NCBI GenBank assembly: GCA_963834365.1
Contig: CAWIBS010000021.1
Span: 186,001 to 250,000, forward strand
Direction of reading: 5' to 3'
Length of the DNA: 64,000 nucleotides
DNA from: CAWJAP01 sp963834365
Lineage (GTDB): Bacteria; Acidobacteriota; Vicinamibacteria; Vicinamibacterales; Vicinamibacteraceae
The notes below the pieces were generated by a model. It was not told the DNA's origin, made no database searches, and saw only the letters and a program-made list of their open reading frames with translations. Positions 54,863-63,635 of this stretch are shown piece after piece. The stretch's first letter is position 1, and the number at the start of each line of letters is the position of its first letter. The position numbers were made by a program, and so were the translations under genes.

Positions 54863-56084
54863 TGGAGGGCGGACGATGGCGCCGGACGCGCCTCCGGAGC
54901 ACTGGAGGCTGCGGGATTGGGAGCTGGTGCCAGGGCCTCGAGCGCCGTGTCGAGCTCCGCAATCTCGGACACGAGCGCCTCGCGGCGGGCGTCGAGCGTG
55001 GCGTCATCGGCGGGCCGAGTGCGCCGCTTCCGCTCGAGAGCGACGAGATCGGCGAAGAGCGTCGCCCGCTCGGCTGCCAGCGCATCGCGATCCGCCATCG
55101 GATCGTGGCCGGTCAGGGCCCAGAAGGCGCCAGCCGCGACAATCAGGCCTGCGAGGGCGAGCGCGACGTGCCGGGGCCAGCGCGCGCGCGCCGGAAGGCC
55201 GGTGACGCCGATGTCGAGCGTCCCGCCCGCCGGGAATGGCTCCACGGGTCAGCACGAGGTACGTGCGCCCTTCGAGCGTCACGTCCCGGCGATTCTGCTC
55301 GCCTGCCAGCGTCACCTCGACCTCATTCTGTTTGCGCACGATGACCGTGCCCTGCGGCGCCGTCATCGGCAGGGCCTGGCGCACCTCGGCGCGCCCGGCG
55401 TCGGTCGGAACGCGATACGCGAACTGCAGCGTGGTCGTGCCGGACGCGATCGGGCCGGCGACGACGACCCGCTGATTCTCGATCTTTCGCGAGCTCGGCC
55501 GACTCCTGCAGCACGGTGCCGTTCGCCGAGCCTGGCGGCAGATCGAACACCAGGGGCGACTGCAAGGTGACGGGCCCCGCCAGCGGATTGACCAGGTCGA
55601 GGAGGACGAAGACTTCGATGGACTCCTCGGCGTGCTCGATGACGAAACGCGACTGGCTGCCGAGCGCCAGCGTGCCTGGCGGGGCCGGCGTCGCCGGCGC
55701 GCTCGTGGCCGTCGCAAGGCCAGCGACCAGCAGCAGCCGAATCCCACCGGTGTCCGGCAGCGTGAAGCTCTTGGACACGAGTGACTCGCCGTCCACGCGG
55801 GCTACCGCCTGGTACGGCATGTTCGTTTGAACGCCGGGGAAGAGCGCCCGCCCGTTCTCGTCGGTGCGCACCGTCCTGACGAGTGTCTCGCCGGCGCCGC
55901 CGCTGCGGAGCTCGACCTCCTGTCCGGCGACGTTGTTGCCCATCGACTGGCGCACGACCCGAACCGAGATCGTGCCCGCCGGCAGGTCGGGCGACGGCAG
56001 CGGCTGACCGGACATCTGTCGCAGGTCCGGCATCTGCGCCGACAGCGGGGCGGCGAATACGAGGACCGCGCTCAATCGGAGCAC
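54859..56084 (-). CDS. carboxypeptidase-regulatory-like membrane protein in the ccm cluster (two frameshifts)
   Basis: About 405 residues. A signal peptide (LSAVLVFAAPLSAQ) precedes beta-sandwich domains: ISVRVVRQSMGNNVAGQEVELR and DENGRALFPGV are typical of carboxypeptidase-regulatory folds, then VIEHAEESIEVFVLLDLVN and, after a break near 55490, TTTLQFAYRVPTDAGRAEV and VTLAGEQNRRDVTLEGRTYLVL. A second break near 55245 leads to a transmembrane helix (HVALALAGLIVAAGAFWAL) and a cytoplasmic coiled coil (RDALAAERATLFADLVALE). Genes on both sides are ccm genes, and it overlaps ccmA by ATGA. I know no named function; it may be a Ccm or heme-handling accessory. Confidence 0.7.
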
Positions 56085-56104
56085 ATGACACAGGAGCGCG
56101 AGCC

Positions 56105-56181
56105 GGCGGCGGCTGAAGCCCCGCCCTCCTGCGGTCGGCGACGCCGTACCCCCCGCAGGAGGGCGCGGCTTCAGCCGCGCT
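56105..56181. repeat. 77-bp paired-palindrome element (copy 3)
   Basis: GGCGGCTGAAGCCCCGCC and GGCGCGGCTTCAGCCGCGC flank CCTCCTGCGG / CCGCAGGAGG, matching the element at 31793 closely in both palindromes and inner arms. It separates the zinc-ribbon gene from the carboxypeptidase-like gene. Confidence 0.8.
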
Positions 56182-56203
56182 ATCGAGGCCGATGATCGGC
56201 CTC

Positions 56204-56802
56204 ATGCTCCCAGCCTCTGGCCGCAGGTCTTGCAGAACCGGGCATCCGCGTCGTTGAGCGTCTCGCAGCTCGCACAACGCGCGCCGAGCATCGGAGGAAT
56301 CCTGGCGGCCGTCGTGCGGGCCTTCAGCGCGCCGCACATCAGGCGCCGACCCGAGCTTCCGATCCAGTTCGAGCTCGATCCGCGCCCGGTGACTGGCGCG
56401 GGTGTCGTCCAGCTGCTGCATCAAGGCCACCGCTCTGTGCCGCAGCCGCTGCGACATGTCCTCGAAGTCCTCGTCCGACACCTTCTTCATCGCACGATCG
56501 AACTCCAGCTCCTTGATCGTGCGGAGCACGATGGCCTTCTCGGCCTCGAGCGCCGCGCGTGCGTGTCGTCCGAGCGGCTCGGCCCTGCCCCGCCGTGGCT
56601 TCGCCACGAGCGGCGCCAGCATCCGGTAGGCGGCGGTGGCCGCTGCTCCGGCGGCAAACACCGTCAGGCTCAACATCACCAGGTGTTCGGGAGCTGTGCG
56701 TGGCGACAGCATCACCGCCGCCGTCGCCGCCGCGAGCGCGGTGACGACAAAGAAATGTCCGGTCCTGAAGGCCGGTCGCTCAGTCGAGGTCGCGGAGCTC
56801 AT
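56204..56802 (-). CDS. membrane protein with coiled coil and zinc ribbon, in the ccm cluster (one frameshift)
   Basis: About 198 residues. Two transmembrane helices (GHFFVVTALAAATAAVML and LVMLSLTVFAAGAAATAAY) are followed by a long charged helix (ALEAEKAIVLRTIKELEFDR, then FEDMSQRLRHRAVALMQQL). After a break near 56345 it ends in a zinc ribbon with two CXXC pairs (CASCETLNDADARFCKTCG). The helical hairpin resembles the N-terminal part of CcmI, the chaperone that presents apocytochrome, but the zinc ribbon is not part of classical CcmI. ATG overlaps the CcmF-CcmH stop by 4 bp. Confidence 0.75.
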
Positions 56803-59246
56803 CGGCGAGTCGTTGCTCGAGGGAAGGGATCCTGGGCCCGGAGCGGCTCGGCTGCCGCGGTCGCCCGATGACGCGACCATCGAACGGCGAGCACACCCGC
56901 GATCCCCGCGCCGGCGATGCCCACGAGATACGGAACAGCCCACGCCAGCCGGTTGAAGCCCTCGTCCAGCGGCGAGGCGAGCGGCTCCTGACTGCCGTAC
57001 GCCGCCATGAAGTGCTGGTACACCTGCTCGCGCGTCCTGCCCTGTTCGACCAGCGACGCCACTTCCCCGCGCATCTGCGCCGCCTTTGGACACGTACACT
57101 CGGCGAGCCGCTTGCGCCCGCACGTGCCGCACATGCAGATGATTTCCTTGTGCAGCTCCCGCTCGAGGGCGGTGCGCGGCACGAGGAACGCGTTGCTCGC
57201 GCCCTCGGTGTGCTGCGCGAGGAGCGGTGCGGTTCCCGTCAGCAGGAACAGCAGCATCCCCGTCGTCACCGCTGCCGCCGGCGCCCGCGCTTGCGCAAAC
57301 GCAAACGCCCGATCCGGGAGCAGCGCCAGGATGGTGCCGAACGCCAGCACACCAAAGCCGACCCAGATCCAGTTGACGAGCGGGTTGACGACGACGTGGA
57401 GCGTGGCCGACTGGTCGGCGACCTCGAAGCCGGCCAGGACGATGTAGAGGTCTTCGGCCATGCCGCGTCGAATCGCGACCTCGGTCGTGGGTTCCTCTTC
57501 GTGCTTGCGGTAGAACCACTTCGCCGGCCGCAGCTCGCCCACGGCCGCGCCGTCGCGCGTGACGTCCATGTGGGCCGTCACCATCTGCTTCTGCCCATCG
57601 TCGGTCAGCCGGAGCGCGCGCTGCGTGACCACGAACCGCCCGACCGACACGTGCTGGCCTGGCTTGAGGACGACCTGCTCCTCGCGCTTGAAGCCCTCAC
57701 CGGCGAAGCCGAGGAACATGAGGACGATGCCGAGGTGGACGACGTAGCCGCCGTAGCGCCGGCGTGACCGCCCGATGAGGCCGACGAACGCCGTGAACAG
57801 ATCGGTGCCGGTCGCGCCCTGACGCACGCGCGTCCCGCGATAGAACTCCTGCAGCATCGTCGTGGTGACGAAGGCGCAGAGGGCAAAGCACAGGCCCGAC
57901 GCCCAGAGCGGCACGCCGAGCGCGATCATCAGGCCGCCCGTGGCGAGTCCGACGGTCACCGGCCAGAGGAGCTGGTAGCGAAGATTGGCCACCGACGACT
58001 TGCGCCAGGCGAGCAGCGGGCCGATGCCCGTCAGCGTCAGCAGCGCGAGCCCGATCGGCAGCATCCACTTGTTGAAGAAGGGCGGCCCGACCGTCAGCCG
58101 CTCGCCGACCAGCGCTTCGCTCAGGGTCGGGAACAGCGTCGCAAAGAGAATGAAGATCGCCGAGAACAGCAGAATCCAGTTGTTCGCGAGGAAAGCCGCC
58201 TCGCGCGACGCCCAGGAGTCGAGCTCGTGCCGCGCCCGCAGCAGCGGCAGCCGGTAGATCACCAGCCCGAACGAGAACGTGGCGATGCCCACCATGAAGA
58301 CCGTGAACATCATCGCCAGCTCGGGGTCCTCGCCGAAGGCGTGCACCGACTGCACGACACCGGACCGCGTCATGAACGTGCCGAAGATGGTGAGGAGGAA
58401 CGTGAGGATGACGAGCGTCACGTTCCACACCCGCAGCATGCCCCGGCGCTCCTGCACCATCACCGAATGCAGGAACGCGGTCGCCGTGAACCAGGGCAGC
58501 AGCCCCGCGTTCTCCACCGGATCCCAGCCCCAGTAGCCGCCCCAGCCGAGCTCCTCGTAGGCCCAGATCATGCCGAGCGTGAGACCGAGCGACAGGAACA
58601 GCCAGCCGAGCATCGTCCAGCGGCGCACGGCGCGCAGCCAGGAATCATCCAGGTGTCCGGTGATCAGTGCCGCAAGGCCGAACGCAAAGGGGATCGTCAT
58701 GCCGACGAAGCCCGTGTAGAGCGACGGCGGATGGATCACCATCAGCGGCGTCTGGAGGAGCGGGGTCATGCCGCGGCCGTCGCGCGGGACGTCGCCGAGG
58801 AACGTCTCGAACGGATTGTTGTGCACCACCATCAGGAAGAGGAAGAACATCTCCACGACGGCAACCGTCGCGACGACGTAGGGGATCAGCTCGCGATGCG
58901 ACTCGCGGTTGATCTTGATCGCGATGGCGGCGAAGACCGACAGCAGGAACACCCAGAAGAGAATCGAGCCGTCGAGCCCGCCCCAGAACGCGGTCAGCCG
59001 ATAGAAGAGCGGCTGCTGCGAGTCGGAGTTCGCCGCGACGTATTTGATCGAGTAGTCCTCGGAGACGAACGCCGCGACGATGACGGCCGAGGCCAGGGTC
59101 AGGAGCGCGGTCACCAGATATTGCGCGCCGACGCCGCTCTCGACGAGCCGGGACGATCGGCGTCGCGCGCCGACCACGGAGATCGTCGCCGCATAGCAGG
59201 CGACGACGAACGAGGCGAGCAGGGCGAACGTGCCGAGACTGGACAT
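56799..59246 (-). CDS. ccmF: CcmF-CcmH fusion, cytochrome c heme lyase
   Basis: A single 815-residue frame. Residues 1-660 are CcmF with some 14 transmembrane helices: FYRLTAFWGGLDGSILFWVF, HPPSLYTGFVGM with a heme-ligand histidine at 172, and the WWD motif WGGYWGWDPVENA (235-247), plus a large periplasmic loop and last helix. A further helix (ending APLLAQ) leads to a CcmH-like domain (695-780): HKEIICMCGTCG with C704, C706 and C709, then C717 and C719 in ECTC, followed by the three-helix segment GRTREQVYQHFMAAYGSQEPL. CcmH normally is a separate thiol reductase with LRCxxC. The fusion joins heme lyase and apocytochrome reductase in one chain. Confidence 0.9.
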   Translation of the reverse strand: MSSLGTFALLASFVVACYAATISVVGARRRSSRLVESGVGAQYLVTALLTLASAVIVAAFVSEDYSIKYVAANSDSQQPLFYRLTAFWGGLDGSILFWVFLLSVFAAIAIKINRESHRELIPYVVATVAVVEMFFLFLMVVHNNPFETFLGDVPRDGRGMTPLLQTPLMVIHPPSLYTGFVGMTIPFAFGLAALITGHLDDSWLRAVRRWTMLGWLFLSLGLTLGMIWAYEELGWGGYWGWDPVENAGLLPWFTATAFLHSVMVQERRGMLRVWNVTLVILTFLLTIFGTFMTRSGVVQSVHAFGEDPELAMMFTVFMVGIATFSFGLVIYRLPLLRARHELDSWASREAAFLANNWILLFSAIFILFATLFPTLSEALVGERLTVGPPFFNKWMLPIGLALLTLTGIGPLLAWRKSSVANLRYQLLWPVTVGLATGGLMIALGVPLWASGLCFALCAFVTTTMLQEFYRGTRVRQGATGTDLFTAFVGLIGRSRRRYGGYVVHLGIVLMFLGFAGEGFKREEQVVLKPGQHVSVGRFVVTQRALRLTDDGQKQMVTAHMDVTRDGAAVGELRPAKWFYRKHEEEPTTEVAIRRGMAEDLYIVLAGFEVADQSATLHVVVNPLVNWIWVGFGVLAFGTILALLPDRAFAFAQARAPAAAVTTGMLLFLLTGTAPLLAQHTEGASNAFLVPRTALERELHKEIICMCGTCGRKRLAECTCPKAAQMRGEVASLVEQGRTREQVYQHFMAAYGSQEPLASPLDEGFNRLAWAVPYLVGIAGAGIAGVLAVRWSRHRATAAAEPLRAQDPFPRATTRR

Positions 59247-59330
59247 ACTGGACCTTACCCCTCGGAGTGCAGGACGAGACCGGCGTGGCAGAGGCAGTCT
59301 GAGTCTCGGGACCGGTGACCCGGCTCCCGC

Positions 59331-59786
59331 TCAGTAGGTCGCCGCCCCCGACGGAGCGCCGGCGCCCGGACTGCCCGATCCGGGGGGACCGCCCTTTCGG
59401 GGTTCGTACTTCGACGGACACTTGGCCATGACGCCGTCGCTATCGACCGCAAAGCCATGGGGCCCGAGCGTCCCTTTGAGGACGACTTCCGCGCCTTCCT
59501 TGAAGGTATCGGGCACGATGCCCGTGTGCGCGGCCATCACACTCTGCCCGTTGAAGCTCACCTTGAACCGGCGGTCGAGCCGGTTGCGGGTGAGCACGTA
59601 GCTCCCCGGCTCTACGAAGCCATGGAGCTGCAGCCGCTTGCCGTACCACTGCTCGGGCGCGCGCGTGACCTCATCCACGTGCTTGTAGTACTCCGTCCCT
59701 TCGCTGAGCGTGGACCAGAAGAGTCCGCCCAGCGCCGCGACCAGGACGATGACGGTCAGCCCGACCTTTGTCGTTTTGTGCGACAT
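59331..59786 (-). CDS. ccmE: cytochrome c-type biogenesis protein CcmE, CXXXY variant
   Basis: The periplasmic heme chaperone, 151 residues: one N-terminal membrane anchor (VGLTVIVLVAALGGLFW), then the OB-fold with GFVEPGSYVLTRN, FKVSFNGQSVMAAHTGIVPDTFKEGAEVVLKG. The heme-binding position usually reads HxxxY; here it is C123-PSK-Y127 (MAKCPSKYEP). Cysteine in place of histidine defines the System I* variant described from Desulfovibrio. The tail is a Gly/Pro-rich disordered stretch. An ATG four codons upstream (59798) overlaps maf; I prefer 59786. It lies 84 bases upstream of ccmF, in the same direction. Confidence 0.88.
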   Translation of the reverse strand: MSHKTTKVGLTVIVLVAALGGLFWSTLSEGTEYYKHVDEVTRAPEQWYGKRLQLHGFVEPGSYVLTRNRLDRRFKVSFNGQSVMAAHTGIVPDTFKEGAEVVLKGTLGPHGFAVDSDGVMAKCPSKYEPRKGGPPGSGSPGAGAPSGAATY

Positions 59787-59787
59787 C

Positions 59788-60426
59788 TCAACCCGCATTA
59801 TGGCGCTTTCCACCAGTCCCGACAATCGCACCCGGGCCAGGGTGGCCCGCCGTCTCCCCGGCGGGATCGAGCGCCGCGCCGAGCGTCCGAAGCTGCCGAT
59901 ACACCACATCCACCGGCAGCCCGACGACATTGCTGTACGAGCCTTCGAGGCGAGCGACGAACCGGGCCGCGAGCCCCTGGATGGCGTACGCGCCCGCCTT
60001 GTCGTCGGGCTCGCCGCTCGCGACGTACCACGCGATTTCGTCGGCCGAGAGCGGATGAAACGTGACCCGCGTGATCGCGACCTCGTCGTGCGCGGTGCCA
60101 CCGCACACCAGCGCGATGCCCGTCATCACCTCGTGCGCGCGTCCGGCGAGTTGACGAAGCATCTCGGTAGCCTCGTCGGCATCCCGCGGCTTGCCGAGAC
60201 ACACATCGTCCACGACCACTGCCGTGTCAGCTCCGAGCACGATTTCGCCCGCCGCCGCTCGCACCGCGAGTGCTTTCGCCCGGGCCAGCCGCCGCACGTA
60301 CTGATCAGGCAATTCACCCACCAGCCTCGATTCGTCGATGCGTGGCGGCCGAACCGTGAAAGCGAAGCCTGCCGACGTCAACAGTTCGGCACGCCGGGGA
60401 GAAGCTGAAGCGAGCACGAGCGGCAC
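59788..60426 (-). CDS. maf: Maf-family nucleoside triphosphate pyrophosphatase
   Basis: A 212-residue house-cleaning enzyme hydrolysing non-canonical or methylated nucleotides. It has the N-terminal PLVLASASPRRAELL signature, the DESRLVGELPDQYVRRLARAKA helix, VLGADTAVVVDD with the catalytic aspartate, LGKPRDADEATEML, and YAIQGLAARFVARLEGSYSNVVGLP. I start at GTG 60426, directly before PLVLASASPRR; an ATG at 60477 would overlap the divergent DciA-like gene. The C-terminus has a Gly/Pro extension of about 20 residues beyond the usual end. Confidence 0.92.
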   Translation of the reverse strand: MPLVLASASPRRAELLTSAGFAFTVRPPRIDESRLVGELPDQYVRRLARAKALAVRAAAGEIVLGADTAVVVDDVCLGKPRDADEATEMLRQLAGRAHEVMTGIALVCGGTAHDEVAITRVTFHPLSADEIAWYVASGEPDDKAGAYAIQGLAARFVARLEGSYSNVVGLPVDVVYRQLRTLGAALDPAGETAGHPGPGAIVGTGGKRHNAG

Positions 60427-60462
60427 AGGGGGGAATGGTAAGCTAGCTGATAGCTTTTCCCG

Positions 60463-60753
60463 ATGCTTCCCGTTCATCGCTTGCTGCCCGGCGCGCTGAT
60501 CGAGATCCTGCGCGAACAGCCGACGACACCGGCCAAGGTCTCCTTCGCGTGGCGCACGGCGGTCGGTCCGGCGGTGGCGCGCGCATCGACGGTCGCGCTC
60601 GAGCCCGATGGCACGCTCGTCGTGACCGCCGGGGACGCGCGGTGGCGCCACGAGATCGGTCAGTCGCTGCCCCTCGTGCGCTCGCGGCTCGAGAGACTGC
60701 TCGGCGACGCCCTCCGCCAGATTGTGGTCCGCTCGCCCGACGCCCATGCGTGA
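60463..60753 (+). CDS. DUF721/DciA-like protein
   Basis: A 96-residue protein with the compact KH-like DUF721 fold: LLPGALIEILREQPTTPAKVSFAWRTAVGPAVARAS, then GTLVVTAGDARWRHEIGQSLPLVRSRLERLLGD. DciA, which loads the replicative helicase, has this domain, but short DUF721 proteins are not proven loaders. Its last 8 bases overlap the thiolase start, so it leads the fatty-acid gene pair. Confidence 0.82.
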   Translation: MLPVHRLLPGALIEILREQPTTPAKVSFAWRTAVGPAVARASTVALEPDGTLVVTAGDARWRHEIGQSLPLVRSRLERLLGDALRQIVVRSPDAHA

Positions 60754-61926
60754 CTCCGTCATCGTCAGCGCGGCCAGAGTCCCTACCGGGAAGTTTCTCG
60801 GCGCGTTGAAGGACTTCAGCGCGCCGCAACTCGGCGCGATCGTCGTGAAGGAGTCGATCGCCCGCGCCGGGCTCGATCCGGCCAGCGTCGACGAGTGCAT
60901 CATGGGCAACGTCGTGTCGGCGGGCGTCGGGCAGAATCCGGCCCGCCAGGCCGCGCTTGGCGCCGGCCTTCCGGACAAGGTCGCGGCCTTCACCGTGAAT
61001 CAGGTCTGCGGCTCCGGGCTCAAGGCGGTGATGCTCGCCTCGCAGTCGATCGCTTCCGGCGATGCACAGGTGGTCGTCGCCGGCGGCATGGAGTCGATGA
61101 GCAATGCGCCATATCTGCTGCGCAAGCTGCGCGAAGGGCTGCGTCTGGGGCACAGCGAAGCCGTGGACTCGATGATCCACGACGGACTGTGGTGCGCCTT
61201 CGAGCACTGGCACATGGGCATGACCGGCGAAGCGGTCGCCGAGAAGTACGGCCTGACACGCGCCCAGCAGGACGCGTACGCCGCGTGCAGCCACCGGAAG
61301 GCTGCCGCCGCCATCCGCGAGGGCTGGTTCCGTGACGAGATCGTCGCCGTACCCGTGCCGCAGAAGAAGGGCCCGCCTGTCGCCTTCGATCAGGACGAGC
61401 CTGTTCGTCCCGACACGACGAGCGAGTCACTCGCACCGCTCAAGCCCGCGTTCAAGAAGGACGGGACAGTTACCGCGGGGAATGCACCCGGCGTCAACGA
61501 CGGTGCGGCCGCAGTCGTCGTCGTCGAAGCTGGCCATGCGGCGGCGCTCGGCCTCACGCCACTGGCGCGGATCGTCGCGCAGTCGATGAGCGGGCTCCCC
61601 CCAAGTGGGTGATGATGACGCCGGTGGACGCCATTCGGCGCGTCGCCGAAAAGGCAGGGTGGGCGCTCGCGGATGTGGACCTGTTCGAGGTCAACGAGGC
61701 ATTCTCCGTGCAGGCGCTGGCGGTGACCGGCGAGCTCGGGCTGGATCTGAATCGCGTCAATGTCCACGGGGGCGCCGTGGCGCTCGGTCACCCCATCGGT
61801 GCGAGTGGTGCACGCATCCTGACGACCCTCCTCTACGCGATGCGCACCCGCAATGCCCGCCGCGGCATCGCCGCGCTGTGTCTCGGCGGCGGCAACGGCG
61901 TCGCCCTCGCCGTCGAGCGCGCGTGA
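60746..61926 (+). CDS. acetyl-CoA C-acyltransferase (thiolase), one frameshift
   Basis: About 393 residues. Condenses or cleaves acyl-CoAs. Nucleophile C88 lies in NQVCGSGLKA, preceded by GNVVSAGVGQNPARQAAL; YMSNAP-type GGMESMSNAPYLL follows. After a one-base change at a run of six C near 61600 come EVNEAFSVQALAV, HGGAVALGHPIGASGARIL with the catalytic histidine, and CLGGGNG with the second cysteine. It is of the biosynthetic AtoB/PhaA kind by its AGVGQNPAR and NVNGGAI-like region. The stop overlaps the next gene's GTG, as GTGA. Confidence 0.93.
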
Positions 61927-62792
61927 GCCCCGTGCTGCAGACCGACATCTCGCGCGTCGGGGTGGTCGGCGCGGGGACGATGGGACACGGCATCGCGCAG
62001 GTATTCGCACAGGCCGGTCTGCGCGTGGACCTGCAGGACGTGGCGCAGCCGGCGCTCGACCGCGCGCGCACCGCCATCGGCAAGAGCCTCGACAAACTGG
62101 TCGAGAAGGCCCGCATCGGCCCCGAGGATCGTGACGGCGCGCTCGGCCGCCTCGCGTTCGTCCGCGATCTCGACGCCCTCGCTGCCTGCGACTACGTCGT
62201 CGAAGCGATCGTCGAACAGGTCGAGGCCAAGCGGACGCTGTTTGGTGCGCTCGATCGGATCGTGCGACCCGGAGTGATCCTGGCGTCGAACACGTCGTCC
62301 ATCTCGATCACGACGCTCGGGGCCGCGACCGGTCGGCCGGCGCTCGTCCTCGGCATGCACTTCATGAACCCGGTGCCGCTGATGCCGCTGGTCGAGCTCA
62401 TTCGCGGCCAGGCGACCTCGGTGGAGGCGATGGAGGTGGCCGCGGCGCTGTGCCGCACGCTCGGCAAGACCGGAGTGGACGCCGCCGATTATCCCGGCTT
62501 CATCGCCAATCGCATCCTGATGCCGATGATCAACGAAGCCGCCTTCACGCTGATGGAAGGCGTCGGCACCGTGGATGCGATCGACACGGTGATGAAACTG
62601 GGCATGAACCACCCGATGGGACCGCTGACGCTCGCCGACTTCATCGGACTCGACGTCTGTGTCGCCATCCTCGACGTCCTCTACGAAGGCCTCGGCGATC
62701 CGAAGTACCGGGCCTGCCCGCTCCTCCGCCGCATGGTCGCCGCTGGTCATCTCGGCCGCAAGAGCGGACGGGGATTCTACAGCTACGCGTGA
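61923..62792 (+). CDS. 3-hydroxybutyryl-CoA dehydrogenase
   Basis: A complete 289-residue enzyme that reduces acetoacetyl-CoA or oxidises 3-hydroxyacyl-CoA with NAD(P). The Rossmann motif GVVGAGTMGHGIAQVFAQAG opens the protein, then EAIVEQVEAKRTLFGALD, SNTSSISITTLGAA, GMHFMNPVPLMPLVELI with the catalytic histidine, YPGFIANRILMPMINEA and GMNHPMGPLTLADFIGLD. The end GHLGRKSGRGFYSY is classical. Coupled to the thiolase it gives two consecutive steps of short-chain acyl-CoA metabolism (butyrate, PHB or degradation). Confidence 0.95.
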   Translation: MSPVLQTDISRVGVVGAGTMGHGIAQVFAQAGLRVDLQDVAQPALDRARTAIGKSLDKLVEKARIGPEDRDGALGRLAFVRDLDALAACDYVVEAIVEQVEAKRTLFGALDRIVRPGVILASNTSSISITTLGAATGRPALVLGMHFMNPVPLMPLVELIRGQATSVEAMEVAAALCRTLGKTGVDAADYPGFIANRILMPMINEAAFTLMEGVGTVDAIDTVMKLGMNHPMGPLTLADFIGLDVCVAILDVLYEGLGDPKYRACPLLRRMVAAGHLGRKSGRGFYSYA

Positions 62793-63364
62793 CGGGACGC
62801 AGTCGGTCTGCGCGCGCGGAGCCAGAAGACCAACAGGACGATCGGGCCGAGGATCACGAGCTCGCGCCCGACCGCGATCAGGTTGTGACGCCAGAATCCC
62901 GGCAGCCAATATCGCCGCGAAATGGCCATGAACCAGCGCAGGTTGGTCTGATAGAAATCCGAAGTGATCGGCCAGAGCGCCATGATCCCGATCGGAGGCG
63001 TCGTGTCGTCGCCGAGCCCGTCGAGGACGATGTGCGAGCCGTAGGCGAGCGCGCAGGCGAGCGCGAAGAGCCCTCGCGACGGCCGGCGAGAGGCCTCCCC
63101 AGGCAGATGCTGGGCGGCGCCTGCAGACATGGCGCGGGCACCGAGCCAGGCCACCAACCCTGCCAGCACGGTCGCGCCGATCGAATGCGTGTAGGTGCTG
63201 TGGGTGCCGAAGAGGAAGTCGATGTCCGGCAGCATGCCGAGCATGGCGAACAGCGCCGCGGGCCGCAGCCAGTGCACCCGCGACGGTCCTTGGAGCGTGC
63301 GGACACCTGCGACCGCCCACCCTGCCGCGAGACCTCCCAGCGCATGACCCAGCGGACTCGGCAT
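62783..63364 (-). CDS. YdjM-like (LexA-binding, inner-membrane) metal-dependent hydrolase
   Basis: A 193-residue membrane protein of the DUF457/YdjM family. The conserved N-terminus is MPSPLGHALGGLAAGWAV, followed by FAMLGMLPDIDFLFGTHSTYTHSIG with an HSxG-type metal site, ALAYGSHIVLDGLGDDTTPPIGI and RELVILGPIVLLVFWLR. Members are predicted zinc hydrolases of the inner membrane; some E. coli members are SOS-induced. It converges on the dehydrogenase with a 10-base overlap of 3' ends and is divergent from recA. Confidence 0.87.
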   Translation of the reverse strand: MPSPLGHALGGLAAGWAVAGVRTLQGPSRVHWLRPAALFAMLGMLPDIDFLFGTHSTYTHSIGATVLAGLVAWLGARAMSAGAAQHLPGEASRRPSRGLFALACALAYGSHIVLDGLGDDTTPPIGIMALWPITSDFYQTNLRWFMAISRRYWLPGFWRHNLIAVGRELVILGPIVLLVFWLRARRPTASRHA

Positions 63365-63499
63365 CCGGCGGCGACGCTATCAGATCCGCAGCCGGCTCGA
63401 CCAGACACGACGCGTGCTTTCGAGAGCGAGGCGAAAGTTGCCATGTCCACAACGTGCTGATATTGCAGCCTTTGCAACGTCTGAGCGAGCGATTTTCGC

Positions 63500-63529
63500 T
63501 TGACTCGGCCTGCTTCCCCGAACTAGAAT
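63500..63529 (+). promoter_or_regulatory. sigma-70 promoter of recA
   Basis: TTGACT (63500-63505) and TAGAAT (63524-63529) are 18 nt apart. The start point near 63536 leaves a leader of about 210 nt before recA. A partial palindrome CGAACAGATTTCG at 63726-63738 is a weak candidate LexA-type site, much less certain than the promoter. Confidence 0.6.
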
Positions 63530-63635
63530 CCGGTCTCGTGACATCCGTAGCCCCATGACATCGTGCCGCAGCCGGCGAGCTGCCAGCCGGTCCGATGAGG
63601 GCCGGCTGAATCGCAGCGAGCATTGACGGCTGCCC

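Noticed and set aside
55363..57519. A 718-codon minus-strand frame over the ccmF end and the carboxypeptidase-like gene
   Set aside because: It is a composite: only the stretch from 56802 to about 56345 encodes the zinc-ribbon protein; the remainder is out of frame with the real genes.
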